64,000 nt of DNA. Source: Tritrichomonas musculus. Its lineage: Eukaryota; Parabasalia; Tritrichomonadida; Tritrichomonadidae. Under the pieces are notes generated by a model. It was not told the DNA's origin. It worked only from the letters and a program-made list of their open reading frames with translations, and did no database searches. This document shows, one piece after another, positions 27,746 through 37,318 of the stretch. Position numbers and translations under genes: made by a program. The stretch spans positions 2,542,001 to 2,606,000 of the forward strand of contig JAPFFF010000007.1 of NCBI GenBank assembly GCA_039105265.1, read 5' to 3'. The number at the start of each line of letters is the position of its first letter. Positions within the stretch are counted from its first letter, which is position 1.

Positions 27746-28646
27746 TTAAGAAGTATCAATTTGTCTGAATATCCATATAGGAAGCCATCTAATAGCCCAA
27801 TTGCCAATTAGATTTATAATTTTATCTTTTTCAGCTTCAATTAATTGTGCATTTTCATTAGTGTATGTAAATAAACTTGCTAAGCTAAAGTCAGTTCTGT
27901 AATAATTATCTTTGATGAATTTGCCAGCAACAACAATAAAAGCTTCTGACCAAATGGTACATGTAGTTTTAAACATTGATTGTAATTTTATTTTGTTTAT
28001 TGCTTTTGGACAAATTTTATCTCTTAATTGGCCAAAACTTCCGTTTTTTTTTTATTCCATTTGGGCCAATTAAAACGTGTGAACTATCAAAGCAATAAAT
28101 GCTATTTTCTTCAGGAAATGATTCAAGATCAACTATTAAAACTATTTCATGACTAAAAAAGTATCCAACTTTCTGTTTGTACGGAATTAGTATAATTTTT
28201 GGTAGATTATGATTTGTTCTTATTTCTTTTTCTCTATGAATCAATTCATATATTTCATTTATATGAAATGAATTGGTATCACCAATGACAAATGTGTGAT
28301 CAGAGGTGGGGAAACAAACAAGATTTTCTATTTGCTCTTGAATACATGAAGCTGCACATGAAATATCTGCGCACATAAATAATCGACCAAAATACCTTTT
28401 TTTTCTTGAAGCACGATTAACAACTTTTTGTAAATCGATATAATTGTATTTATAATTTGAATCATTATCACAACCATATGTTATTTTAGCTTTTCCTTTA
28501 TAAAAAATAATTTGTGCAATCATTTCATCTTTTTTACCAATCTTCTTAAAATAAAGTTGTTCTGTTGTATAAACACTGCTCATGGTAAAATGAGTTATTT
28601 CATTGTAAGTATATATGTGCAATGAATAATTATACATTATTTTCAA
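27746..28646 (-). pseudogene. Clan CE-like cysteine protease candidate, frameshifted at an A-run
   Basis: Two frames form one gene. The first, 28646-28017, has FSHEIVLIVDLESFP and SIYCFDSSHVLIGPNGI. After a shift in a ten-base A-run (T on the plus strand) near 28047-28056, the second frame runs through DKICPKAINKIKLQSMFKTT, then CTIWSEAFIVVAGKF, to a stop at 27746. His in SHEIVLIVDL, Asp in CFDSS, Gln in LQSM and Cys in TTCTIW fall in the H-D-Q-C order of Ulp1/YopJ-type (clan CE) enzymes. This is a motif-level inference with no database support. Trichomonads have many such deSUMOylase-like genes. The other reading is an unrelated family with chance residues. The start could instead be the internal Met at SSVYTTEQ. 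Confidence 0.45.
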
Positions 28647-29113
28647 TAGAATTTTTTGATTTTTGATGTTAAAATCTTCAAATTGGATTTTTATTGATAC
28701 TATATCTTATTATTTATTATGTATTATTATATTTATTTAAGGTTTTTAAATAATATACATTTTGTTATATTTTATTTATTATTTTTGAAATTGAAATATA
28801 TAATATTCTTTTAGATATCTAAAAAAAAAAAACTTACTAACATCCAAATTTTAAATAAACCTTTCAAAAAAAAAAAAAAAAAAGAATATCATAAATCGAT
28901 TTATTAGAACACAAATTATAAAAAATATGTAGAATTAACATATAATACATTAATTAAAGCATTTTATAGACGAATATTAACTAGTGAAATTGCGAGTAGT
29001 AGAGCTAAATAACAACAAATCTCATTCATAAATGTTTTTTTTTTTGGCAAATTGTTGATTAAAAAAATGGGTTTTTTTATATAGAAAAATAAGAAAATTT
29101 GAAAATGCTTATT
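28647..29113. other. AT-rich intergenic stretch
   Basis: Mostly A/T with poly-A/T runs (for example an A-run near 28867-28883). No gene, repeat family or RNA could be supported. Confidence 0.6.
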
Positions 29114-29413
29114 TTATAGAAGTAAGCATTGTGTTCCTCCCAAAAAATTTTTATCATCAATTTTTGCTTTTTGAAAAAGAATATTTTCGTCTCTTCCGCA
29201 TATTTTCTTCCATTCTTTTGTGTCAATAATTGATTCTAATTGTTTCAAAACTATTGATAAGTCTATTTCAACATAATCTACATAAAGGATGGTTTTCTTT
29301 TTTAGATCGATCCCAATTAATGAACAATCAGGATAATAATAAATAGCCTTGCCATCTAAGCTTGTAAATGTTCTATAAAATCTTCCTAGACCGTCTTTGT
29401 GATCACTATTCAT
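29114..29413 (-). CDS. Small hypothetical protein
   Basis: A 99-residue frame beginning MNSDHKDGLGRFYRTF and containing AIYYYPDCSLIGIDLKKK, then TILYVDYVEIDLSIVLKQLE. It has alternating beta and helical character and a good lysine/aspartate balance, so it may be a real host protein or a fragment of a larger one. It lies 467 bases from the protease-like gene on the same strand. No family is recognised. Confidence 0.35.
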   Translation of the reverse strand: MNSDHKDGLGRFYRTFTSLDGKAIYYYPDCSLIGIDLKKKTILYVDYVEIDLSIVLKQLESIIDTKEWKKICGRDENILFQKAKIDDKNFLGGTQCLLL

Positions 29414-29951
29414 GAAAAATTGAGATAAAATTTTCTCATAAACTTAAATTCAAATGCCAGCCCATTATTTTTTCTCTCAATTTATTTGACAAAAAAAATA
29501 TTTATTTCAATTTTAATAAGCTTATTTATTTCTTTTCAAATTAATCTTTAAAATTTTTGATTTTTCATTAATTTATCAAGGATCAATTCAGTATGCAGAC
29601 ATTTTCATAAGATTTCGCCAATAACTTAACTCGACTGTGTCTTTTATTACTTTTGGTGCCAAATTAAAGGTTCAAAAATTATAATTATTGATAAACAATC
29701 TTGCAATTAGAAGTTACACTTGGATTTTTGCCCATACACCATTATACTTCTTTGATTTTTATGATTTTTGCTTGGCATTTCCAGTATTCAGTATAAATAT
29801 TTCAAAAGCATACTCAACTCGGCAAAATTATTTCAAATAAATGCTCCCCTTATTGATTTACGTCATTTTCAAATAGATTATCCATATATTTTGCCTGTTA
29901 ATTACACTCTTTTTGAACTCGTTAGTAAAATTTTATTTTAATTCAATTCTA

Positions 29952-30323
29952 ATAAACCCTGACCAAAAATGTTCGACTTAACGTACATATAAACCGCATT
30001 ATCCACTGAAAATTGACTAAAAAAAGGATAAAGTGTCGAAAATTTCTTTTTTCTCTCAAAGCAATGTATTCAATTTTTCAGAAGTTTATTTTTTTAATTA
30101 TCCTTTCAGTAAGCTATTTTTATACAAGGAGCCCTGGTTTTTGAAAGAAATAGCCACACCCTTAAGAGGAATTACAACTTTCTATGGGACATGGGCTACT
30201 CTCTAAAAAAAAAGAGCTTTGGAAAAAACCTTCGAATCACCATATAGGTGCATTAGAAAAAAAAATGATAATTTGAATACTCTCTCAAAATTCAATTGTC
30301 GAACATTTTTGGTCTGAGTTTAT
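29952..30323. mobile_element. MITE-like element with 26-bp terminal inverted repeats
   Basis: ATAAACCCTGACCAAAAATG continuing to 29977 is the inverted copy of 30298-30323, with only two mismatches in 26 bases. A TA dinucleotide lies at each edge, suggesting a mariner-like target duplication. The 372-base body has no coding capacity. A partial relative of the end (CTCAGACCAAAA) recurs at about 30363. Confidence 0.65.
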
Positions 30324-31572
30324 AAAATATTGAAAATAATAAATTTGAATTGGTTCGAAACTCAGACCAAAATTGAATAAAAAAGTTCCCTTTTTAGTAT
30401 TAATACGTTATAAAATAACCGCCAACAAGGCCAATTATAGCTGAAAGGTGGGCCGACTTTTGAACAGCAGTTTACAAAATCTAATAGAATTCAATAAAAG
30501 TACGTTTTTGGTTGTTATCAAAAATTCACTTATCATAATATAATAAAATCATTCCTCTAAAAATCAAGTTTTGTGTTTTTCTCATTAATATAGGCTTTTA
30601 AATCACATTTAGCTTTAATATTGGCTTTTAAATTTTATTTATCTTTATATATTTCATATTTTTATTTGTTTATAAAATTTATTCGTTTAGATATTTGTAT
30701 ATTTTATTTATTAGTCTTCTATCTTTTTCTAAACTTTATTTTTCATAAACTTCTCAAAAAAAAATAAACAATAGGTTTATTGATTTTATCATATCACCAA
30801 AATATCGTGATTTTAAGGTTTCGATTTTCACTTATTTTAACTCATAAGCGATAGTTTTATGAACAAAATCATAATATTCAGCATATTTTCTATTAATTAT
30901 TCTTTACTTATTTTCTAAAATAACCAATATTGACCAAATTAGATATAATATTTTCTTCCAGTCTAAATATTTTTATATACATACCCGAAATTATTATTAT
31001 TCAAAAAGCATTCAGCAAGCTAAGACCTTCGTTGACCTTTATTCTCTATTTTTCATATTGTTCATAATATGCAGATATTCATCAATTTTTCAAAAGTAAA
31101 TTATACCCTCTCAGAAATTAATTATTGACACTTATTTGTATTTTTTTTATACTTATTTCAAACGTTTTTACAATTATATCGCATTCAAATTTAATTTATA
31201 TTGTCAATAGCTAACAATTTCAAAGAATAAACCTTTATTTAGATATTTTATATATATATATTTAGACATAAGAATATGCATTTATTTTTTTAAAAAAACA
31301 CAATTTTTACTTCGTCATTCTTATATTATATATTTTCATTAATTTCAATATTCTTCTTAAGCCCTAGCTTATCTGTATTGTTTTTATAGAATCAAGGTAT
31401 TTGGTTCGTTTAAAGTTTTTACTTTTTTTTAATATTGTATATAAATAAAATAATCAAATGCTATAAAAAATAGGAAATAGCTTCCTTCCAAAAAGAAGGA
31501 AGTGAATTCAATAATGATGAAAACTTCATCATGAAGTAGAAAATAAATATTTATTAAATGTTTTATAAAGTA

Positions 31573-32044
31573 AACTGAAACCAAAAACTCAGTAGCACTT
31601 CACTTTTTCTCAAAAAGTTTCATTATTTTTTTTTTTAGATTTGAACAAGTTTTCTATCAATTATTAAGCTCGAATCAGCAATTTTCCGAAGAAAGTGAGT
31701 TTATCTATGGTTCATGCAATCTCATGACTATATTTTCCCCACCAAAACTCGAAGAATCTGATTTCATTCGAATTCTAATATTGTGATCAAAATCAAAAAT
31801 TTGTAGAAATTTTCAATCCCTTGACCAAATACAATAGTTAGTTTATACAGCTTATACCATTAGCTCCTAGTTTATCTATTTAATTAATTAATTAAAAATA
31901 AATTTTTTTATTGAATTTTAACTTTTTGAAGCGACCAAAATCTCAGTAGCAATTATTTTCACTTTTTGAGATCAGAAAAAAATAATTTTATTGAAATATT
32001 TTTTTTTTCAGAGCTATCGTGCTACTGAGTTTTTAATTTCAGTT
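31573..32044. mobile_element. MITE-like element with 26-bp terminal inverted repeats
   Basis: AACTGAAACCAAAAACTCAG continuing to 31598 is inverted at 32019-32044; 24 of 26 bases match. The 472-base body is non-coding and contains a further internal CTCAGTAGCA copy near 31951. No clear target duplication is visible. Confidence 0.6.
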
Positions 32045-32247
32045 AAAGGGGAATCAATTTTACGATTTTACCAAAGTGAAAACGAAGTAATTTAAATAAA
32101 AAAAATGAATTTAATTAATGGAATTATATAAAAGTTAAAGAATATTCAATAAAAATTATAGTAGGGATATAAAGATAAATGATGTTTTTTTAAATTTCTG
32201 AAAAAGTTTGAATTTTTCTAATAAAAAAATTTGGTCGCATTCAAATT
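31923..32247. repeat. Second inverted-repeat pair overlapping the previous element
   Basis: TTTTGAAGCGACCAAAA near 31923-31940 faces TTTGGTCGCATTCAAAT near 32229-32247. The pair overlaps the 31573-32044 element, which suggests nested insertions of small inverted-repeat elements that share a GACCAAA end. Confidence 0.4.
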
Positions 32248-32891
32248 TTATTTTTCTACATTCAATTTTTATTTATAAAAATTGAATAAAAAATGGAAAA
32301 ATGTTAATATTTTAAAATTTTTATCAACTTTAGTAAATATGTATAGTTTATTTTTTACGTATACTAAATATTATATAATTATATATATAAAATAAAAAAC
32401 AAATTTTCTTAATTACCAAGATATATGAATAATACAAATATATTATCTTATTTATTTGAACGTTATTTCATATAAAGAAAAAAATAAAAAAATAAATCAA
32501 TACTAATTAATAGAAAAGATATCAAGAATAATAATAAATAATTACTAACTATACTATTCATAAATTCTGGTTTTATTAAAAATATTTCAAAAACTAAATT
32601 TTAATCATATCTTAGATGTATTTAATAAAAACTGATCAGTAAAGATATTAGAAAGCCTTAATTTTTAATATATCTTTATGAATGTTACCAAAAAAGTTAT
32701 TATATAAGCAAAAAAAAAAACTGAAATATTCAAATTTATTGATTATTTGTTTTTCTGAATTAAAAGATAATCTATTTTATACAATGAAATTTAAAAATTA
32801 CATAGATAAAATAATCTAATTAATAAATTAAAAATGCTAAAAATATTACTTATGCTTGAAAAAATCTAAATAAAAATATGTAGGAATATCT

Positions 32892-33045
32892 CAAAAAGTG
32901 AGTTGGAAATAGTTCAAAATTATAAATTGATAATAATTAAAAAGTTTAATTTTATAAATTTATAATTATAAAATATTCAAAAAGTGAGTTGGAAATAGTT
33001 CAATTTTTTTTGGAAATATTCAAAAAGTGAGTTGGAAATAGTTCA
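32892..33045 (+). repeat. Three-copy 26-bp direct repeat
   Basis: CAAAAAGTGAGTTGGAAATA followed by GTTCAA occurs at about 32892, 32978 and 33020. The second and third copies also share the flanking T-rich spacer. Copy number and spacing are irregular, unlike a simple microsatellite. Confidence 0.7.
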
Positions 33046-34667
33046 ATTTTTTTTTGAATAAACACACTCAGAAAAATTTATTTCTTTGATATCTTTTTAT
33101 TTCTACTATAAATATTTTTCATCAATAATTAAACGAAATTAAATTTAATTGAATATTTATTAAATTAATAATATGAAAACATAACTTAATCATATATGGG
33201 AAATAATGAAAAATATATCAAAATCCATATTTTCAATTAGACTATTAACAATTAACTTATATTATAAACTATATATTATTATATAAAACTTTTATGTATA
33301 ATTTAATTGTGAAAATATATCTTAAATTTTGATATAAAACAATTTTTTACTTGAAAATAATACGTTAAAAATTGATAAGATAATCCCCCTTTTTTCAGTT
33401 TAAATATTCTACTTAAAAGACGAAATTAAAGAGCATTTTACAAATTTTAAGATATTCAAGATATTCAAAAGTGTTAAATTAATCATTCTTTATCTTACGC
33501 AAGAGCAAATAATCATTATTGATAAATTCTTATATAATGAAAAGAATGATAAAAAAATTTGAAAAATTTCAACCTGGACTTGATAAATAATTGAAAAAGG
33601 AAGGTTTAATAAAACTAAATGCATATATATATTCTTAGTTCAAGTATTATTTGGATGAATATAGTCCTAGCACGAGAAAATTTTCATTTTTACACGGGAA
33701 AAAAATAAAAATTCTTTATTTCCATTCAAATTTTCAATAAAAATATAGAAAAATTCATGAAAAAATTTTTTCGCGCAGAAAAAAAAATCAAAATTTTATG
33801 AAAAAATTTTTTCACGAAAACGGTTTTTGATACTACGAATTATGTATAATTGAAACGAAAACGGTTTTAGAGAAAAAAAGGAAAGTTCAAGCACAAAAAT
33901 GTTAAAAATAATCAAAAAAACAAAAACAGGAAGTATTTGATTTTTTAATCTCATCATTTTTGCCAAAAAAAAAATCAATTTTACATCAAATTTCATTTTT
34001 AATAAATTTTTGATTTTACAAGAGAGGTGCGAGAACTAAAAAATTTTTTAAAAAACGATCAACTTTAATTTTAAAACTTTTGTAATATCTTGGAAAATAG
34101 AAAGTATAATTTATTTTTTGCAAAATAAATAAGCATTATATTCTAATATATAGTCCTAGCACGAGAAAATTTTCATTTTTACACGAGAAAAAAATAAAAA
34201 TTCTTTATTTCCATTCAAATTTTCAATAAAAATATAGAAAAATTCATGAAATAATTTTATCGCGCAGAAAAAAAAATCAAAATTTTATGAAAAAAAATTT
34301 TTCACGAAAACGGTTTTTGATGCTACGAATTAACTAAAGTGTGAGGCGAAAGCGGTTTTAGAGAAAAAAATGAAAGTTCAGGCACAAATATTTAAAAAAA
34401 AGTCAAAAAAACAAAAACAGGAAGTATTTGATTTTTTAATCTCATCATTTTTGCCAAAAAAAAAAGCATTTTTACATCAAATTTCATTTATAATAAATTT
34501 TTGATTTTACAAGCGAAAATGAGCTTTTACTCATGAGTAATAAATGTTTTTCCATTAAATTTAAATAATCAGAATTAATATAATATATTCATATATATAT
34601 GTAGAATTCATAAAAAAGTAATATATATATATTATGAAATGAATATATAATATGACACCCATAAATT

Positions 34668-35697
34668 TTTAACTAATTTTCAAGAGAATAAATATGATAA
34701 TATCGATTTTATTAATTTTAATATTTTGTGTTAAAAGCCAACCAATACAATTAGTTTCTTGGTATAAAATGGATTTTAGGGCGATTTTTTTTTACCAAAT
34801 AGGTTCAAGCCTTTATTTTCTCTTTTTTTTTTTTCCATTAAAAACTCAATCAAATTTTTTCAAATACGAATGCAAAAATATTTCGATGATTTATTTATGA
34901 ATATTCATTTTTTAATATAAACCATTTCTAAATTTCTTTTTTCAAATATTAAATTTAAATACTTGGTGTGAAATATATGCATTGAAAAAGAGATAATGCC
35001 AATGATTTTGAGCTCTTTTATTGAATTGTTTTGATTGATTATTGGAATCTTGTTCTTTTAAAAAGAATGCTTATATACATGTATACATTGGCATTATCTA
35101 TTTCAAATGCTTTTCTTTTGAATGAATTTAATGATGCTTTTGATATAATATTTTGATAGATTTCAGACCAGATAACAATTGAAAATTTATTTTTAAAACT
35201 TCAGAATTTTGATTATTTGTAAGCATTACTTCTAAGAATTGAATTATTTTGATTCAAAACTGATTTGTAAAAAATGTCTATGTCATATTCTATCATCTTT
35301 AAAAGTATTGATAGGATATTCTAGCAAGAGCTTTAATTGATTTTTGAAACTTCTTAATAATCTGATAATCACTCTTATCTTGAAATTCTTATCTCTTACT
35401 GCTACATACATGATATAGAATCTGGTTGTATTTGATTTGGTTTATAATAATTTGAGTATTAAATAATTTAGAATTTGGAATTGATCTTGTTGGTGCTTTA
35501 TAAAAAAAAAAATATTAAACGTACAAAATATAAAAAGGTAAAGAATTTGATTTGTAAAGATTTTAATATGAAAATCAGCTCTTAAAACCATTGTTTTTCA
35601 TATTACAATTAGATTGTCTGGTTCTTAACACAAAATATTAAAATTAATAAAATCGATAATCATCTTATTATTCTCTTGAAAATTAGTTAAAAGTTGA
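34668..35697. repeat. Foldback pair inside the 2.4-kb element
   Basis: About 70 bases at 34668-34738 (TAATTTTCAAGAGAATAA, then TCGATTTTATTAATTTTAAT) recur inverted at 35628-35697. A second inner inverted pair lies at about 34976-35003 and 35080-35115 (AGATAATGCCAATG). The two nested pairs would fold about 1 kb of DNA into a large cruciform or hairpin RNA. Confidence 0.65.
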
Positions 35698-35934
35698 TTT
35701 TGTTTTTATAATTATATTAATAATGGAATTTATAATATTTTTATGTATTAAATTTATTTATATTTTTTATACTGAGTTCAAAATGATTAAAAATGTCTTT
35801 AAAAAAATAAACGGTTTCTGTCAGATTTTCCTATAAAATCAACATTTTCCTTAAATTCAACAGGATTATAATTTATATATAAAGTAATTTAACAAGTTTC
35901 TAGTATATCAAAAACTGTTTTATTATAAAATACA

Positions 35935-36105
35935 TTAATGAAAACTCAATCATCAACTATATGAATAAATTCTTAATCATCAAATACATTAATAAATACT
36001 CAATTATCAAATACATTAATAAACATTTAATCATCAATTACATTAACAAATACTCCATCATCAATTACATTAATAAATACTCCATCATCATTTATATTAA
36101 AAAAT
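35935..36105 (+). repeat. Imperfect about 30-bp tandem array
   Basis: Five to six degenerate units built on ATCATCAAATACATTAATAA. They are in-frame repeats only by chance of period; the short open frame they create (INKYSI-type) is not credible as a protein. Confidence 0.6.
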
Positions 36106-36575
36106 TCTTAAATTTTATATCCAAATCTCTATTATTAAAAGTCGGAAACATAATGTTATACCTTTTTTTAAATCCATGAAAAGATTTTGTATGATTAACA
36201 AATCATTTTAATTATAAAAAATTTGCTCAGAACATTTTTCTTTAGTCATTATATTATTAGAATAAGTTTTTTTGTTTTGATTTTTTTGATGAAATTTCTA
36301 GTTTTTTTGACATACAATTTTTTCGTTATTTGTGCATTATTTTTTCTTCATTAAAAACCGTTTTCGGAATAAAATTTTTTTTATTAAAATTTTGAAATTT
36401 TATCTTCGGGTAAAAAATTTTTATTGAAAAATCAATTTTTTTTCCAAACAAATTTTTTTCCCTTCTGAAAAAGTTGATCATAATTATCAAAAAAAATTTT
36501 TTTTCTCGTGTAAAAATGAAAATTTTCTCGTGCTAGGACTATAATAATAAAAATATATTAATTTAATATTTATCT

Positions 36576-36670
36576 AGTAGTGTACAATTGTGGTGATTTT
36601 AGGACTAAAGTCCTAAACTCCCCCCAATTACGTTTCTCCGCTCTGACGAGCTTCGAAACGACCCCCATGA
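36576..36670. repeat. Left terminus of element B with hairpins
   Basis: After AGTAGTGTAC comes TTTAGGACT-AA-AGTCCTAAA (36598-36617), a perfect 9-base-arm hairpin. A looser inverted pair CGTTTC/GAAACG follows at about 36629-36659. The block is much more GC-rich than its surroundings, like the other element ends. Confidence 0.6.
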
Positions 36671-36677
36671 ACATCGC

Positions 36678-36683
36678 TCATTT
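36678..36683 (+). promoter_or_regulatory. Initiator-like TCATTT
   Basis: TCATTT matches the trichomonad initiator consensus TCA-Y-(T/A) and lies 23 bases before the ATG at 36706. The spacing suits trichomonad 5' leaders. A chance match is possible in AT-rich DNA. Confidence 0.4.
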
Positions 36684-36705
36684 AGAACCATCATCATAAT
36701 TTCCG

Positions 36706-37269
36706 ATGGTGCATTTTTTTGGAATTCATTTATTTTTATACTTTTATTCTTTTAATTTTAATTTTAATTTTTTATCCGCAATACAAATAACACCAAAAAT
36801 GACTAAACAAGTTGCATACGTTTCTATTAATAAATTATGTGATAAATTAGAGGAATTTATTAAAGACCACAGTGTTGATTTAAAAACAAATGCATATGAA
36901 TATTATGTTTTATTTAGTAAAGATACAGTATATGAAGATAGATTTGATAGTAATTATGTAGTATTTAAACCAATATTGATATCACTTTGGAAAAGACAAC
37001 AATTGAAATATAATGATTTATGCAAGCTGTTTGAATGTGAAAAATTATATATTAAAGCCAAATCTAAAGGTGCACATTACAACATAAACACTAAAGAGAA
37101 TCTACAAAATTTGGTCATTGAACGTGAACCAAAAAAGTTTACCAATAGAGATGGAAAAGAAATAGTATACCATGATATTCGAAATTATGACACATACAGT
37201 TTGGTTAAAGAAATAGAATCCCGTTTAAAGACTAACTATCAGCAATTCATCAAAGAATGTGGCTTATAA
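36706..37269 (+). CDS. Polinton B protein of unknown function
   Basis: Up to 187 residues from ATG 36706. An ATG at 36799 (MTKQVAYVSINKLC) may be the real start, because the first 31 residues are an Phe/Tyr/Asn-rich string that looks like translated AT-rich leader; the initiator-like TCATTT favours the upstream ATG. The body is lysine-rich and mixed helix/strand (KLCDKLEEFIKDHSVDLKT; VVFKPILISLWKRQQLKYND). It is the first gene after the element terminus and is followed closely by the 667-residue gene. No family is recognised. A replication- or DNA-binding accessory role is possible but unproven. Confidence 0.55.
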   Translation: MVHFFGIHLFLYFYSFNFNFNFLSAIQITPKMTKQVAYVSINKLCDKLEEFIKDHSVDLKTNAYEYYVLFSKDTVYEDRFDSNYVVFKPILISLWKRQQLKYNDLCKLFECEKLYIKAKSKGAHYNINTKENLQNLVIEREPKKFTNRDGKEIVYHDIRNYDTYSLVKEIESRLKTNYQQFIKECGL

Positions 37270-37318
37270 TAGGTATACTTATATGGGCCATTATTTTTTT
37301 GCATTTAATAGCATTCAA

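Larger units (their letters stand above)
33660..36543. mobile_element. Inverted-repeat element with a duplicated left end
   Basis: TATAGTCCTAGCACGAGAAA and about 400 following bases occur at 33660 and again at 34149 as direct copies. The inverted form ends at 36543 (GTGCTAGGACTATA). With the second left end the element is 2,395 bases and is flanked by TA. The terminal repeat spans at least 45 bases with a TTTTCATTTTTACACGAGAA core. No transposase frame is seen, so it is a non-autonomous DNA element or a decayed one. The tandem left ends suggest insertion beside, or into, a relative. Confidence 0.65.
29414..36575. other. 7-kb gene-poor AT-rich region rich in inverted repeats
   Basis: No long open frame is credible; the short ones (33796-33996, 34694-34900, 35961-36179) look like chance or repeat-derived. 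The stretch holds at least three inverted-repeat elements, a three-copy short repeat, a large foldback pair and an imperfect tandem array, listed separately. It separates the decayed host genes from the Polinton cluster. Confidence 0.7.

Noticed and set aside
34694-34900. 68-residue frame with a signal-peptide-like start
   Set aside because: It lies inside a foldback repeat arm, is Phe-rich from T-runs and has no counterpart.
29414-36575. tRNA or rRNA genes in the gene-poor region
   Set aside because: No cloverleaf B-box pattern or conserved rRNA string could be seen by eye; a covariance search would be needed to exclude them.
36598-36617. Hairpin as a bacterial-type terminator or riboswitch
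   Set aside because: It lies at an element end next to the conserved hexamer, in eukaryotic DNA; a terminal structure explains it better.
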